Assembly (NCBI GenBank): GCA_910578665.1
Contig: CAJTQU010000003.1
Location: 1 to 64,000 of the forward strand
DNA length: 64,000 bases
Direction: 5' to 3'
DNA from: an uncultured Muribaculaceae bacterium
Lineage (GTDB): Bacteria > Bacteroidota > Bacteroidia > Bacteroidales > Muribaculaceae
Part shown: positions 43,944 to 54,982 of the stretch, piece after piece
How positions within the stretch are numbered: the first letter of the stretch is position 1
Layout of the letters: each line of letters opens with the position of its first letter
Made by a program: the position numbers and the translations under genes
The notes under the pieces: model-generated
The model's input: only the letters and a program-made list of their open reading frames with translations
Database searches by the model: none
What the model was told of the DNA's origin: nothing

Positions 43944-45194
43944 ATGGCAAAAAAAGATGAAAGCGCAAACATGGTAGACAGGTTTGCCGAGTTCAAGGAA
44001 CTGAAGAACATCGACAAAACCACGATGATAAATGTGCTTGAAGAGTCGTTTCGTAACGTTTTGGCCAAGATGTTCGGCTCTGACGAGAATTTCGACGTAA
44101 TCATGAACCCTGACAAGGGCGACTGCGAAATCTATCAGAACCTGACGGTAGTGCCCGACGGCGAAGTGGAAAACAAGGATATGCAGATCGGCCTGAGTGA
44201 CGCTCGCGAGATAGACCCCGAATGCGAACTGGGAGAAGAGGTGGCCAAACAGATTTTCTTTGAAAAATTCGGACGCAGGGCAATCCTCAACCTGCGCCAG
44301 ACACTGCAAAGCAAAATACTGGATTTGCAGAAAGACGCGCTCTTCACCAAATTCTCAGAGATAGAGGGCGAAATCATCACCGGCGAGGTGCACCAGATAT
44401 GGAAGCGCGAGATGCTGCTCATGGACGAGGACCAGAACGAGCTGATAATGCCCAAGGAAGAGCAGATACCTTCCGACTTCTTCCACAAGGGCGACATGGT
44501 ACGCGCCGTCGTAAAGCGTGTGGACAACCCCAACGGTAATCCCAAAATCATCGTGAGCCGTACCGACGAAAGATTCCTGCGCCGCCTGTTTGAACAGGAG
44601 GTGCCCGAGATACACGACGGTCTGATCACTATAAAGAACGTGGCACGCATCCCCGGCGAACGCGCCAAGATAGCCGTTGAGAGCTACGATGACCGTATCG
44701 ACCCGGTTGGCGCCTGCGTAGGTGTCAAGGGAGCACGTATACACGGCATCGTACGCGAGCTGCGCAATGAGAATATAGACGTACTCAACTATACTGCCAA
44801 TCCGCAGCTGATGATACAGCGCGCGCTCTCCCCGGCCAAGGTAAGCTCTATACGCCTGAACGAGGAAGATAAAAAGGCAGAAGTATTCCTGCACCCCGAC
44901 GAGGTAAGCCTGGCTATCGGCAAAGGCGGCTACAACATACGCTTGGCATCGATGCTTACCGGCTATACCATCGACGTATACCGCGACATTGATGACGGCG
45001 ATGAAGACATATATCTCGACGAATTCAGCGACGAAATCGACCAGTGGGTGATCGAAACCCTCAAGGACCTGGGCCTGGGCACTGCCAAAGCCGTGCTTAA
45101 CGCCGACCGCGAAGTGCTTCTGCAGCAGGCCGACCTGGAAGAAAGCACCGTGGACCACGTGATAGAGGTGCTCAGGGCCGAATTTGAAGACTGA
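43944..45194 (+). CDS. nusA: Transcription termination/antitermination factor NusA
   Basis: NusA binds RNA polymerase and nascent RNA to govern pausing, termination and antitermination. The 416-residue protein has the N-terminal polymerase-binding domain (about 1-130), the S1 domain (about 135-200: [21 protein letters not shown]), and two KH domains, including [28 protein letters not shown] and [25 protein letters not shown] blocks ([15 protein letters not shown]). The extra C-terminal acidic repeats of E. coli NusA are absent, as usual in Bacteroidota. It lies 61 nt after rimP and 85 nt before infB. Confidence 0.96.
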   Translation: MAKKDESANMVDRFAEFKELKNIDKTTMINVLEESFRNVLAKMFGSDENFDVIMNPDKGDCEIYQNLTVVPDGEVENKDMQIGLSDAREIDPECELGEEVAKQIFFEKFGRRAILNLRQTLQSKILDLQKDALFTKFSEIEGEIITGEVHQIWKREMLLMDEDQNELIMPKEEQIPSDFFHKGDMVRAVVKRVDNPNGNPKIIVSRTDERFLRRLFEQEVPEIHDGLITIKNVARIPGERAKIAVESYDDRIDPVGACVGVKGARIHGIVRELRNENIDVLNYTANPQLMIQRALSPAKVSSIRLNEEDKKAEVFLHPDEVSLAIGKGGYNIRLASMLTGYTIDVYRDIDDGDEDIYLDEFSDEIDQWVIETLKDLGLGTAKAVLNADREVLLQQADLEESTVDHVIEVLRAEFED

Positions 45195-45279
45195 CCACCG
45201 GGCCAGCAAGCTATCACCAGGCCACGGCGGCCACACCAGTTCATTAATTAATTCTAAGAAATATCCGCAACAATCATAT

Positions 45280-48168
45280 ATGCCAACAAAAATAAGCAAA
45301 GTAGCCAGAGAACTCAATGTGGGCGTCAGCACCGCCGTCGAATTTCTGCGCAAAAATAATGTGCAGGTTGACGACAATCCGAACGCACGCATCGACGATA
45401 TGGCCGTGCAACTCCTCTTCAAAGAATATAGCAACGATAAGGACGCCAAAACCCACGGCCAGAACCAGGGCCGTAACAACAAATCACACAAAGCCGACAA
45501 ACCGGCCCAGCAATCCGCCGTGCGCAATAACGCGCCAGAGGTACGAGGCCCGAAAGTTGTGGGCAAGGTGACTCTTGACAAAAAAGGCAATGTGGTGGCT
45601 CCGGCGCCCGAAAAACCAAAGGCGCCCGCCGCTGTCGCGGATACGCCCGCCACATCAAAACCTATAGAGAAACCGGCAGTGAAGCCTATTGCGGAAAAAC
45701 CGGCCGCACCATCGCCTGCCCCCAAACCCGAAGCCCCGAAGCCTGCGGAAAAAACAAGTGCCGTGTCTGACCAGCCAAAACCGAAAGCCGAAAACAAGGC
45801 CGAAGAGGTGAAAGCCGAGCCGAAGACAGCGCCAAAACCTGTTGAAAAACCGGCTGAAGCTGAAAAACCTGCAGAGGACAAACCGGAGACTAAGAACGAG
45901 CCGGAGATATTCCGCCCCTCGTCCACAGTACAGACCCCGCAGTTCAAGGTGGTCGGCTCTATCGATCTCTCCGCCCTTAACCAGAGTACGCGTCCGCGCA
46001 AGCGCGGCAAGGAAGACCGTCACCGCGGCGGAGCAGCCGGCGCACAGGGAGGCGCGAATGCCGACCGCAAGAAACGCAAACGTATAGGCAAGGAAAAGGT
46101 AGATGTGGAAAAGACCGCATCGCAGCCCGGATTTGACGGACGCCGTCCGAAAGGACAGGGCGGACAAGGAGGCCACGGCGGACAGAACAACCAGCAGCAG
46201 GCCGCCGGCAAGAATGCACCCAAACGAGGCAAGGGACAGCGCAACGCGCCCAAACCGGCAGCACCGCTGTCTGACGAAGATGTGCAGAAGCAGGTGAAGG
46301 AGACTTTGGCACGCCTTACCAACAAGACTACCAAGAAGAGTGTTAAATGGCGTAAAGAGAAACGCGAAGAAGCTCATAACCGCGAACAGCGCGAGGCAGA
46401 ACGCGAAGCAGCCGAAAGCAAGATAATCAAGATCACTGAATTCGTGACGGCCAACGACCTGGCAAACCTCATGGAGGTGCCTGTGACCAAGGTAATCGGC
46501 ACATGCATGAGCCTTGGACTGATGGTAAGCATCAACCAGCGTCTGGACGCCGAGACCATAAATATCGTGGCCGAAGAGTTCGGATTCTCTACAGAATATG
46601 TCAGCGCCGAGGTGAGCGAAGCCATCACTATCGAAGAGGATAAGGAGGAAGACCTGATGCCGCGTCCGCCTATTGTGACTGTCATGGGCCATGTGGACCA
46701 CGGTAAGACCTCGCTGCTCGACTACATCCGCAAGGCCAACGTGATAGCCGGCGAGGCCGGAGGCATAACGCAGCACATAGGCGCGTACAATGTCAAACTG
46801 GCCGACGGGCGCCACATCACATTCCTCGACACTCCGGGCCACGAGGCATTTACCGCCATGCGTGCCCGAGGCGCCAGGGTGACCGACCTTGCCATAATCA
46901 TAGTGGCTGCCGATGACAATGTCATGCCGCAGACCATAGAGGCCATCAACCATGCCTCGGCTGCCGGTGTGCCCATCGTCTTTGCCATCAACAAGATAGA
47001 CAAGCCGACGGCAAATCCTGAAAAAATCAAAGAGGAGCTGTCTGCCATGAACTATCTGGTGGAAGACTGGGGCGGCAAATACCAAAGCCAGGAAATATCG
47101 GCAAAAAAAGGTGTCGGTGTCGAAGACCTTATGGAGAAAGTGCTGCTTGAGGCCGAGATGCTCGACCTGAAAGCAAATCCCGACCGCAATGCCGTTGGTT
47201 CTATAATAGAATCCAGTCTGGACAAAGGCCGCGGATATGTGGCAACGGTGCTTGTGCAAAACGGCACACTGCACGTGGGCGACGTGATACTGGCCGGCAC
47301 CCATTACGGCAAAATCAAAGCCATGTTCAATGAGCGCAACCAGCGTGTCACCGAGGCCGGCCCCTCGACCCCGGTACTGGTGCTCGGCCTTAACGGCGCA
47401 CCTACTGCCGGCGACACATTCAATGTGCTCGACTCCGAACAGGAGGCCAGAGAGATAGCCAACAAGCGCGAACAACTACAGCGCGAACTGGCCAACCGCA
47501 CACAGAAGCGCCTCGGTCTCAGCGAGCTGGCACGCCGCAAGGCTCTGGGCGACTTCCACGAGCTGAACCTGATTGTCAAGGGCGACGTAGACGGTTCTAT
47601 CGAAGCGCTGTCAGACTCGCTCATCAAGCTCTCCACACCCGAGGTACAGGTCAATGTGCTGCATAAGGGCGTGGGTGCCATCAGCGAGAGCGACGTCACA
47701 CTTGCTGCCGCATCAGACGCCATCATCATCGGTTTCCAAGTGCGCCCGAGTGCTGCCGCAAGACGCGATGCGGAAAAAGAGGGTGTCGAGATACGCCTGT
47801 ATTCCGTAATATACAAGGCCATCGAGGAGGTGAAAGACGCCATGGAAGGCATGCTCTCGCCCGAGATTCGCGAAGAAATCACCGGTACGGCCGAGATACT
47901 GCAGACGTTCCACATATCAAAAGTGGGTACGATCGCCGGCGCCATCGTGCGTGACGGCAAGGTGAAACGCACCAGCAAGGTACGCGTGATACGCGACGGC
48001 ATCGTAATCTATACCGGCGAGCTAGGCAGCCTCAAGCGTTTCAAAGATGACGCAAAAGAGGTGGTTTCCGGTTTCGAGTGTGGTCTGTCGGTACAGAACT
48101 ACAACAATATCGAGGTAGGCGACATGATCGAAGCCTACGAAGAGATAGCGGTCAAGAAAAGTCTTTAA
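45280..48168 (+). CDS. infB: Translation initiation factor IF-2
   Basis: IF-2 brings initiator fMet-tRNA to the 30S subunit and promotes subunit joining with GTP. The ATG at 45280 ([23 protein letters not shown]) matches the N-terminal IF-2 helical domain; the frame runs 32 codons upstream without merit. The 962-residue protein has a long low-complexity region rich in Pro, Ala, Lys and Glu (about 90-390), then the GTPase domain (G1 [11 protein letters not shown]3 DTPGHEAF, G4 NKID) and the conserved C-terminal domains ending near [17 protein letters not shown]. The linker contains KPA/EKPA-type repeats and a Gly-rich patch ([14 protein letters not shown]). It is last in rimP-nusA-infB. Confidence 0.97.
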   Translation: MPTKISKVARELNVGVSTAVEFLRKNNVQVDDNPNARIDDMAVQLLFKEYSNDKDAKTHGQNQGRNNKSHKADKPAQQSAVRNNAPEVRGPKVVGKVTLDKKGNVVAPAPEKPKAPAAVADTPATSKPIEKPAVKPIAEKPAAPSPAPKPEAPKPAEKTSAVSDQPKPKAENKAEEVKAEPKTAPKPVEKPAEAEKPAEDKPETKNEPEIFRPSSTVQTPQFKVVGSIDLSALNQSTRPRKRGKEDRHRGGAAGAQGGANADRKKRKRIGKEKVDVEKTASQPGFDGRRPKGQGGQGGHGGQNNQQQAAGKNAPKRGKGQRNAPKPAAPLSDEDVQKQVKETLARLTNKTTKKSVKWRKEKREEAHNREQREAEREAAESKIIKITEFVTANDLANLMEVPVTKVIGTCMSLGLMVSINQRLDAETINIVAEEFGFSTEYVSAEVSEAITIEEDKEEDLMPRPPIVTVMGHVDHGKTSLLDYIRKANVIAGEAGGITQHIGAYNVKLADGRHITFLDTPGHEAFTAMRARGARVTDLAIIIVAADDNVMPQTIEAINHASAAGVPIVFAINKIDKPTANPEKIKEELSAMNYLVEDWGGKYQSQEISAKKGVGVEDLMEKVLLEAEMLDLKANPDRNAVGSIIESSLDKGRGYVATVLVQNGTLHVGDVILAGTHYGKIKAMFNERNQRVTEAGPSTPVLVLGLNGAPTAGDTFNVLDSEQEAREIANKREQLQRELANRTQKRLGLSELARRKALGDFHELNLIVKGDVDGSIEALSDSLIKLSTPEVQVNVLHKGVGAISESDVTLAAASDAIIIGFQVRPSAAARRDAEKEGVEIRLYSVIYKAIEEVKDAMEGMLSPEIREEITGTAEILQTFHISKVGTIAGAIVRDGKVKRTSKVRVIRDGIVIYTGELGSLKRFKDDAKEVVSGFECGLSVQNYNNIEVGDMIEAYEEIAVKKSL

Positions 48169-48181
48169 CCACTTACAATAA

Positions 48182-48220
48182 AGAGCCGCGACATCCTGTA
48201 TGACAGCATGTCGCGGCTCT
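48182..48220 (+). terminator. Long hairpin between infB and folK
   Basis: A perfect 13-bp stem (182-194 with 208-220 in the 48-kb block) continues, after one mismatch, into a CTGT/ACAG inner stem. It lies 13 nt after the infB stop. There is no T tract on the plus strand, so it may be a processing site or weak terminator; the folK ATG is 22 nt downstream. Confidence 0.5.
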
Positions 48221-48241
48221 GCCATTAACATCGGAACAAAA

Positions 48242-48721
48242 ATGAATGTCATAGTTAATATAGGCAGCAACCTGGGAAACACCCGTCTGAACCTGTCACG
48301 CGCCATGGCCGCAATAGTCAATCGTTTCGGCGATATAGAAATGAGCCACGCCATGGATTCCAAGCCATGGGGGTTTGAAAGCCCGCACCGCTTTCTCAAC
48401 GTATGCATAATGTTTGCCACGGACCTCGCCCCTGCAGAGGTTCACGAAATATTGCGAGGCATCGAGGCAGACATAAGCCCGGCGGCACACCGCGCCCCTG
48501 ACGGCTCATACGCCGACCGGCTGATCGACATAGACATCGTGGCCATAGACGACATGGTGATCGACACACCGGAGCTGCAGGTGCCACATCCGCGACTTCC
48601 CGAACGCGATTTCTTCCTCAAACCTCTGGCCGAGATAGCCCCCGGGTGGCGCCATCCCGTCAACGGCATGTCTCCGGACGAAATGCTGGCACTACTGCCG
48701 CCAAGACAGCAACCATCCTGA
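48242..48721 (+). CDS. folK: 2-amino-4-hydroxy-6-hydroxymethyldihydropteridine diphosphokinase
   Basis: FolK transfers a diphosphate from ATP to the pterin alcohol, an early step of folate synthesis. The ATG at 48242 (MNVIVNIGSNLGNTRLNL) gives 159 residues beginning with the GSNLGN motif of the family. Conserved blocks follow: SKPWGFESPHRFLNVCIMFATDL, YADRLIDIDIVAIDD (the D-x-D metal site), and PHPRLPERDFFLKPLAEIAP, the substrate-binding loop. It lies after infB, separated by a hairpin. No other folate gene is in the window. Confidence 0.93.
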   Translation: MNVIVNIGSNLGNTRLNLSRAMAAIVNRFGDIEMSHAMDSKPWGFESPHRFLNVCIMFATDLAPAEVHEILRGIEADISPAAHRAPDGSYADRLIDIDIVAIDDMVIDTPELQVPHPRLPERDFFLKPLAEIAPGWRHPVNGMSPDEMLALLPPRQQPS

Positions 48722-48768
48722 ACCGCCCCTGCCGTTTGTCAGACAACTGGTTAAAGGCACAAAAACAG

Positions 48769-48804
48769 CAGCCTCGCGAGAATAACTCGCGAGGCTGTCG
48801 TTTT
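48769..48804. terminator. Bidirectional terminator between folK and secA
   Basis: A 12-bp perfect stem (769-780 with 786-797 in the 48-kb block), loop AATAA, followed by TCGTTTTA on the plus strand and preceded by AAAAA, giving a T tract on the minus strand. It ends folK and secA. Confidence 0.8.
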
Positions 48805-48823
48805 ATGCAGAATAACAAAAGTG

Positions 48824-51800
48824 TTATCCCTCTTTACCGTGGCAATTCTTAAACTTCTTGCCTGAGCCGCAGGGACATGGATCATTACGGCCAATTCTCG
48901 GTTCTGCTTTGGCAGGCTGCTGGACATCAGACTTATGGCCGGCATTTGCGGCGGCCTGGCGCTGCGCGGATGCCTGCTGCTCATAACTGTCGCGCGTGGT
49001 AGAATAATTGGCATACGCACTAGTAGAGCTATAAGCCGAATACTCACGACGCATACGGGGCTGCTCGTTCTGACGTGCCTGCGCCTGCTGTGCAGCTTCG
49101 GCAGCCTTGGCATCAGCGGCAGCCTTGGCTTCGGCAAAGTCAGGCACAGACAGTTTGCCGCGCATCAATGTGGCTATCGACTTGGCATTCATGTCAGACA
49201 GCATCTTCTTCCACAACTCGTAAGCCTCCAGCTTATATATCACAAGCGGATCTTTCTGCTCGTAAGAGGCATTCTGCACCGACTTGCGCAATTCGTCCAT
49301 CTCGCGCAACTGCTCCTGCCAGGCCTTGTCTATAGCAGACAGCAATACAGTCTTCTCCCAATCCTTGGTCAGCGAACGGGCGTCTGATTCATAAGCGGCA
49401 TCGAGGTCTGTGCGCAGATATATGCTGCGGCGGCCGTCTGTCATAGGAATGCCTATGAAGCCCTTTGCACCCTGGTCATCTACAAAATGATGTATCCATG
49501 GCACGGCTTTTTCGCGCATCTTCTCCTTATTGCGTGCCATGGTCTGCATAGCGGCTTCCGCTATGCCCTCGGCCACCGCATTCTGGTCCATCTTGGCAAA
49601 TTCCTCGCGCGAGAACGGCATCTCCATGGCGAACGTCTTCAACACATCCTCAGTAAGGGCATCATAGTCACCCGTATAGAGCGACGCCATCTCCGATGCG
49701 GCCTCATAGACCATATTTACTATATCGGTACCGATACGTTCCCCCTTAAGCGCATTCTGACGTCTGCCATATACACCCTTGCGCTGCGCGTTCATGACAT
49801 CGTCATACTCCACGAGACGTTTACGGATACCGAAATTATTTTCCTCCACCCTCTTCTGGGCATTCTCTATAGAACGGCTCACCATCTTGCTCTCTATCAT
49901 GTCGCCCTCCTTGAAACCGAGGCGGTCAAGCGTCTTGACAACGCGTTCTGAGGCAAAAAGACGCATCACGGTATCTTCAAACGAAACGAAGAATACAGAA
50001 GAGCCCGGGTCGCCCTGACGGCCGGCACGTCCGCGCAGCTGGCGGTCCACACGGCGTGATTCATGGCGTTCCGTACCTATGATGGCCAGACCGCCGGCAT
50101 CTTTAACCTCCTGGCTGAGCTTTATGTCGGTACCGCGGCCCGCCATATTGGTAGCGATAGTCACAGTACCGGTCTTGCCTGCCTGGGCCACAATGTCAGC
50201 CTCCTTCTGGTGATACTTGGCATTCAGCACCTGGTGGGGTATCTTACGCAGATTGAGCATCTTGGAGAGAAGCTCAGAGATCTCCACACTCGTGGTACCC
50301 ACGAGCACCGGACGTCCCATATCCACCATCTTCTGCACCTCGTCGATAACCGCAGCATACTTCTCTTTCTTAGTACGGTACACACGGTCATTCATATCGT
50401 TACGGAGCACCGGACGGTTGGTGGGTATCTCGACCACCTCCAGCTTATAAATATCGTAGAACTCGCCAGCCTCGGTCATAGCGGTACCGGTCATGCCGGC
50501 AAGCTTGCGATACATACGGAAATAATTCTGCAACGTGATTGTGGCAAAGGTCTGTGTGGCAGCCTCAACCTTCACACCCTCCTTGGCCTCTATGGCCTGG
50601 TGCAGGCCGTCGGAATAACGGCGGCCCTCCATGATACGGCCCGTCTGCTCGTCGACAATCTTAATCTTATTGTCATCTATCACATATTCCACATTCAGGT
50701 CAAACAGCGTGTATGCCTTCAGCAGCTGGTTCACCGTGTGCACACGCTCGGCCTTCACCGAATACGCCTGGAGCAGATCGTCTTTCTTCTGTATCTTCTC
50801 CTCTGCGGACAGAGACTCGTTCTCCACAGCCGAAAGCTGCGCAGCGATATCGGGAAGCACAAAGAACATCGGATCGTCTGTCGTACCGGTGAGCACCTCT
50901 ATACCCTTGTCGGTAAGTTCTATAGAATGATTCTTCTCGTCAATCACAAAGAACAGAGGCTCCACGGCCACAGGCATCTCGCGGTTATTGTCAGCCATAT
51001 ACTTGGCCTCCACCTTGAGCATAAGCTGCTTCACACCGTCCTGGCTCAGATATTTAATCAGAGGCGTATACTTGGGCAGAGCCTTGTACACACGGAACAG
51101 TGCCAGACCGCCCTCCTCCTCCAGCTGCTTGGCTGTGAGAGGCTTGCCGTCATTCTGGCCCTTGTCATACTTGGCCACTTCCTTGGGATCATTGCTCCAT
51201 GCGGCGGCAATCTTGCCCTTGGCCTCGATCAGCAGATTGTTGGCAAGCTTGCGCTGCGCCTCGACCACCTTATGCACATTGGGTTTAAACTGCACGAACA
51301 TCTGGTCATCGCCTTTCGGCACAGGACCCGATATGATGAGCGGCGTACGCGCGTCGTCGATAAGCACCGAGTCAACCTCGTCGACTATGGCGTAATAGTG
51401 GTCCTCGCGCTGCACAAGCTCGGAGGTCTGCGAAGCCATATTGTCACGCAGATAGTCGAAACCGAACTCATTATTAGTACCGAAAGTGATATCGCAGCGG
51501 TACGCGTTGCGGCGCTCCTCGCTGTTGGGCTGGGTCTTGTCTATACAGTCCACCGTCAGACCGTGGAACTGGTACAGAGGCCCCATCCACTCCGAGTCTC
51601 GCTTGGCCAGATAGTCATTCACCGTCACCACATGCACGCCCTCGCCCGTAAGGGCATTCAGGAACACCGGCAGCGTGGCCACAAGGGTCTTACCCTCGCC
51701 CGTGGCCATCTCGGCAATGTTATTGGACACTTTCTTGCCGTCTATCATCATGCCGTGGAGCACCTGTCCGCCTATGAGCTGAACGTCATAATGCACCATG

Positions 51801-52309
51801 TCCCACTTCATGAGGTTGCCGCCGGCCATCCATTCGTTCTTATAGATAGCCTTGTCGCCGTCTATAGTCACAAAATCCTTGCCCCGGGCTGCCAGCTCGC
51901 GGTCGGCATCGGTGGCGGTCACCTCGATAGTGTCATTTTCCTTGAAACGGCGCGCCGTCTCCTTTACCACGGCAAACACCTCGGGCAGGGCCGCATCCAG
52001 CTTCTGCGCATAAAGTTGGAAATACTCCTCCTTCAGGTCATCAATCTTGCGCCACAATGGCTCGCGCTTGTCATACTCGAGAGTCTCTATCTCCTTGCGC
52101 GTATCGGCTATGCGGTCTTTGTATTCCTGTGCCGCGCCCCTGATATCGCTGCGTATCATGTCGATACGCCTGCGGAGCTCGTCATTGCTGATACTCGCTA
52201 TCTCTGCCGAAATCGGATCAATCTCTTTACGGAGCCTGTCCCAGAGAGGCTTGACAGCACGTTCGCTCTGGTCGCCGAATAATTTCTTAAGAATGTTGCT
52301 AAATCCCAT
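48824..52309 (-). CDS. secA: Preprotein translocase ATPase SecA
   Basis: SecA drives secretory proteins through SecYEG using ATP. The 1161-residue protein has the helicase-like motor with [21 protein letters not shown] (Walker A region), [21 protein letters not shown] (Walker B region), [18 protein letters not shown] and [11 protein letters not shown] in the second motor domain. The C terminus bears the zinc-binding SEC-C motif [16 protein letters not shown], preceded by a Gln/Ala/Arg-rich disordered linker. The length, well above E. coli SecA, is usual in Bacteroidota and comes mainly from insertions such as residues about 340-470. A -7 box lies at 52403-52410. Confidence 0.97.
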   Translation of the reverse strand: MGFSNILKKLFGDQSERAVKPLWDRLRKEIDPISAEIASISNDELRRRIDMIRSDIRGAAQEYKDRIADTRKEIETLEYDKREPLWRKIDDLKEEYFQLYAQKLDAALPEVFAVVKETARRFKENDTIEVTATDADRELAARGKDFVTIDGDKAIYKNEWMAGGNLMKWDMVHYDVQLIGGQVLHGMMIDGKKVSNNIAEMATGEGKTLVATLPVFLNALTGEGVHVVTVNDYLAKRDSEWMGPLYQFHGLTVDCIDKTQPNSEERRNAYRCDITFGTNNEFGFDYLRDNMASQTSELVQREDHYYAIVDEVDSVLIDDARTPLIISGPVPKGDDQMFVQFKPNVHKVVEAQRKLANNLLIEAKGKIAAAWSNDPKEVAKYDKGQNDGKPLTAKQLEEEGGLALFRVYKALPKYTPLIKYLSQDGVKQLMLKVEAKYMADNNREMPVAVEPLFFVIDEKNHSIELTDKGIEVLTGTTDDPMFFVLPDIAAQLSAVENESLSAEEKIQKKDDLLQAYSVKAERVHTVNQLLKAYTLFDLNVEYVIDDNKIKIVDEQTGRIMEGRRYSDGLHQAIEAKEGVKVEAATQTFATITLQNYFRMYRKLAGMTGTAMTEAGEFYDIYKLEVVEIPTNRPVLRNDMNDRVYRTKKEKYAAVIDEVQKMVDMGRPVLVGTTSVEISELLSKMLNLRKIPHQVLNAKYHQKEADIVAQAGKTGTVTIATNMAGRGTDIKLSQEVKDAGGLAIIGTERHESRRVDRQLRGRAGRQGDPGSSVFFVSFEDTVMRLFASERVVKTLDRLGFKEGDMIESKMVSRSIENAQKRVEENNFGIRKRLVEYDDVMNAQRKGVYGRRQNALKGERIGTDIVNMVYEAASEMASLYTGDYDALTEDVLKTFAMEMPFSREEFAKMDQNAVAEGIAEAAMQTMARNKEKMREKAVPWIHHFVDDQGAKGFIGIPMTDGRRSIYLRTDLDAAYESDARSLTKDWEKTVLLSAIDKAWQEQLREMDELRKSVQNASYEQKDPLVIYKLEAYELWKKMLSDMNAKSIATLMRGKLSVPDFAEAKAAADAKAAEAAQQAQARQNEQPRMRREYSAYSSTSAYANYSTTRDSYEQQASAQRQAAANAGHKSDVQQPAKAEPRIGRNDPCPCGSGKKFKNCHGKEG

Positions 52310-52402
52310 TTTAATTGAGAAATGTTATATAAATATCTTATGCACCTACTATTAGCCATCCGGTGCTGTCAGACATCTCAGGCTCGTGTGCAATTCAATA
52401 TG

Positions 52403-52410
52403 CAAAGGTA
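52403..52410 (-). promoter_or_regulatory. -7 box upstream of secA
   Basis: CAAAGGTA on the plus strand is TACCTTTG on the minus strand, about 95 nt before the secA start. No well-placed -33 element. Confidence 0.45.
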
Positions 52411-52457
52411 CAAAAAATGTTCCAATTTTCCTATACCCGGCAAAAACTGCCAAAAAA

Positions 52458-54614
52458 TCACAACTGATTCCTGACCAGCGTATAATAATGCCCTTTCTCT
52501 GCCAATAATTCCTGGTGATTCCCCTGCTCCATTATACGGCCCCTGTCTAAAAAAACAATGTTATCCGCATTGCGCACCGTAGAAAGCCGGTGGGCGGATA
52601 TCACAACCGTGCGATTTTTGAAAAACGATGTCAGATTGCCCACTATCGCGGCCTCGTTGATAGCGTCAAGAGAAGAGGTAGCCTCGTCAAGTATCACCAT
52701 CTCGGGATCCTTGTATATCGCACGCGCTATCAGCAACCGTTGCTTCTGGCCGCCGCTTACCTCTATACCGGCAACTCCGATCTTTGTGTTATAGCCCATG
52801 GGCTGCGCCGAGATAAATTCGTCCAGACAGGCCAGCCGGGCCGCTTCCTCGGCCTTTGCCAGATCCGGTGTCTCGTCAGCAAGGGCTATATTTTCCAATA
52901 TAGTTCCCGAGAAAATAGTGCCTGTCTGCAACACCACGCCTATCTTTTCAAGCCAAGCCGCCTCGTCGATATCCCCTAGCGGTGTCTCACCGATTAAAAT
53001 CTGTCCCTGCGCCGGCTCAAACATCCCCACTAACAACTTTATCAGAGTAGTCTTGCCACAGCCGCTCGCGCCCACCAGAGCCGTGGTTTTACCTTTCTCA
53101 ATCTTAAAATTCAATTTCTGCAAAACATAAGGACTGTTACTACCCGGATATTTAAAACTGACATCTTTCAATACTAAATCCCCGTCAGGCACCGACAGCA
53201 AACGGTCTTGCCGGCTCTCAGTGCCGGCATCCATAATCTCTTCAACACGCGCATAAGACATACATGCATCCTGTATTGAAACAATAGAAGAAACCAGACT
53301 GTTAAACGGCACCGTAATCCGGCCTATTATATAGCTCACCGTCATCATCTGGCCTATCGACATACTACCCTTGATAACCAGCGTGGCACAAACCCCGGTA
53401 ACCACAATGTCCTTAAGACGGGACAAGACATTATTGCCTCCGTCTATATACATCTGCACGAACACTTTCTTCAACGAAACATCATTGATGTGCTCCTGCA
53501 CGCTTTTCCACTTATTAATCTTGATCTGCTGGGCCCCGTTTGTCTTAATCTCCGCCATGCCGTGCACAAGCTCATACATGTTATTACGGTTTTCCGACAT
53601 GGCCGTAGAGTAAGCATAGTCCAATTCGCGGCGACGCCGCAAGAACAGCGACGTCCACAACATATTAAAGGCCGTTATCAGCACGACAAAGGCAAAAATC
53701 CACCAGTTATAATAAACCAGCAAACAAGAAAAAAGCAGCAACGTGAGAATATTAAAAAAGAATGAATGCGGCATCGAGAGCATAAAATCTTTCAGCCGGT
53801 GCTGGTCCTCCGCCTTTTGTATAAAATCAGAATTGACCTTGCGCGCATAAAAGATGATAGGCAGGCTGATCAGACGGCTTAAATACCCGTTGACCATCTC
53901 GATACCCATTTTCAGCCCTAATCTGGATAATACGCACTCAACCACCGTATTGCTCACATAATTGCCGATAAATATCAGCAACTGGGCCAGAATCAGCAGC
54001 CATACCAGCCCTATATCCCGGCCGTTTATGCCATCGTCAATCGTTCGCTGGAATACCAGCGGCAAAAACAAATCTGCGACCAGGGCAACTATTGTCAAAG
54101 AAATAATACTGGCAAACGAGCGCCTGTTTCTAACAAACATGTCACGGCACATAGCCAAAAGCCGTAAATATGTCTTGGGAGCCTCAAACTTCCTTGATTC
54201 AAAAGCCTCGGTAGGGTCGACAAGCACCGCAAATCCCCTGTCATGGCCACACATCCAATGCTTAAGGAACTCGTCCTTTGCAAACTTCATCTTCCCCAGC
54301 TTCGGATCCGCTATATAAAACCGGCCTCTTTTAATCTTATACAGAATAACAAAATGATGCTGGTCCCAATACAAGACACACGGCAGCGGCAGCTGTTCGC
54401 ACTCGTCCGCCACAACCTTGACGGCAAGGCTGTCCATGTCCAGTTTTTTGAACGCGTTAACAATATCGCCTATCGATATGCCCAAACGGCTCATATCGCA
54501 TTCTTCGGCAATAACGGACCAATCAATTTTCTTACCATAATGGCGTGCAATCATACGAATGCACGCTATTCCGCAATCTGACGATTCTAATTGCTGGTAC
54601 AAACGAAATGCCAT
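52458..54614 (-). CDS. Peptidase-containing ABC transporter (C39 peptidase, membrane domain, ATPase)
   Basis: The ATG at 54614 (MAFRLYQQLESSDCG) is chosen because the frame opens upstream only through a TTG. The 718-residue protein carries an N-terminal C39 peptidase (about 1-130) with the oxyanion Gln8, catalytic Cys14, His87 (HHFVIL) and Asp103 (IADP); then a six-helix exporter domain (about 160-440); then an ATPase with GASGCGKTT (Walker A), VSGGQKQR (signature) and VILDEATSSLD (Walker B). Such transporters cut leader peptides after a Gly-Gly pair while exporting the core peptide. The gene lies directly after the cysteine-rich Gly-Gly peptide gene and ends the operon. No separate membrane-fusion (HlyD) gene is present. 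This is the export component of the peptide system. Confidence 0.93.
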   Translation of the reverse strand: MAFRLYQQLESSDCGIACIRMIARHYGKKIDWSVIAEECDMSRLGISIGDIVNAFKKLDMDSLAVKVVADECEQLPLPCVLYWDQHHFVILYKIKRGRFYIADPKLGKMKFAKDEFLKHWMCGHDRGFAVLVDPTEAFESRKFEAPKTYLRLLAMCRDMFVRNRRSFASIISLTIVALVADLFLPLVFQRTIDDGINGRDIGLVWLLILAQLLIFIGNYVSNTVVECVLSRLGLKMGIEMVNGYLSRLISLPIIFYARKVNSDFIQKAEDQHRLKDFMLSMPHSFFFNILTLLLFSCLLVYYNWWIFAFVVLITAFNMLWTSLFLRRRRELDYAYSTAMSENRNNMYELVHGMAEIKTNGAQQIKINKWKSVQEHINDVSLKKVFVQMYIDGGNNVLSRLKDIVVTGVCATLVIKGSMSIGQMMTVSYIIGRITVPFNSLVSSIVSIQDACMSYARVEEIMDAGTESRQDRLLSVPDGDLVLKDVSFKYPGSNSPYVLQKLNFKIEKGKTTALVGASGCGKTTLIKLLVGMFEPAQGQILIGETPLGDIDEAAWLEKIGVVLQTGTIFSGTILENIALADETPDLAKAEEAARLACLDEFISAQPMGYNTKIGVAGIEVSGGQKQRLLIARAIYKDPEMVILDEATSSLDAINEAAIVGNLTSFFKNRTVVISAHRLSTVRNADNIVFLDRGRIMEQGNHQELLAEKGHYYTLVRNQL

Positions 54615-54697
54615 GTCATACAACCATTTATCCGACAATATACCGCAGATCCTCTTCTATCAGCACAATTAATTAAAATCAGACCGGTATTAGAATC

Positions 54698-54961
54698 TCA
54701 CTTGGTCTTCTCTAAGTTTTCACATCTCATTAAATTAGAAGCGTTCTCGCATACTCCGCAATTTGTACACTTGCTTGCATTTTTCCTACATGCCGCCGAA
54801 TCCTTATTATTACATAAATCCTTGTTGTAGCCATACTCTTCCTTCTCACAATCTCCATTGTCTCCGTCGCCGCCCAGCAAAACCATCGACTGTTCCTGCA
54901 CGTCCATGCTTTCAGACAGAGCATTCTCAACAAAATTTCTAATTCTTTCTTTTTGCCTCAT
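54698..54961 (-). CDS. Candidate RiPP precursor: Gly-Gly leader with a seven-cysteine core
   Basis: An 87-residue peptide. Residues 1-31 form a charged, amphipathic leader ending SMVLLGG (Gly30-Gly31), a cleavage site for the C39 peptidase encoded just downstream. The remaining 56 residues are acidic and Asn-rich with Cys at 38, 50, 58, 65, 68, 71 and 80, including a C-x2-C-x2-C run (CTNCGVC). The leader lacks the fully canonical hydrophobic spacing (Ser at -7, Asp at -12), although Leu at -4 and -3 fits. It sits between the outer-membrane barrel and the ABC exporter genes and downstream of a radical SAM/SPASM maturase, so modification at these cysteines or neighbours is likely. No homologue is recognised, so the product class (thioether, disulfide, other) is open. 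Confidence 0.78.
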   Translation of the reverse strand: MRQKERIRNFVENALSESMDVQEQSMVLLGGDGDNGDCEKEEYGYNKDLCNNKDSAACRKNASKCTNCGVCENASNLMRCENLEKTK

Positions 54962-54982
54962 AATGATTATTTTTTAGGTTAT

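Noticed and set aside
44355..46010. 551-codon minus-strand open frame opposite nusA/infB
   Set aside because: Antisense to nusA and the IF-2 linker; repeated Phe-Gly-Ala and Ser-Ala patterns mirror the Pro/Ala/Lys repeats on the coding strand.
45655..47475. 606-codon minus-strand open frame opposite infB
   Set aside because: Antisense to a well-conserved gene; composition shows Cys/Phe/Gly/Arg bias typical of shadow frames.
50063..52282. Long plus-strand open frame (739 codons) opposite secA
   Set aside because: It lies entirely antisense to a strongly conserved essential gene, and its translated sequence is rich in His, Leu and Arg with no family signature; such frames arise from codon bias.
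52458..54614. Separate HlyD-type adaptor for the peptide exporter
   Set aside because: No such gene is present between the exporter and secA or upstream in the operon; if one is used it is encoded elsewhere.
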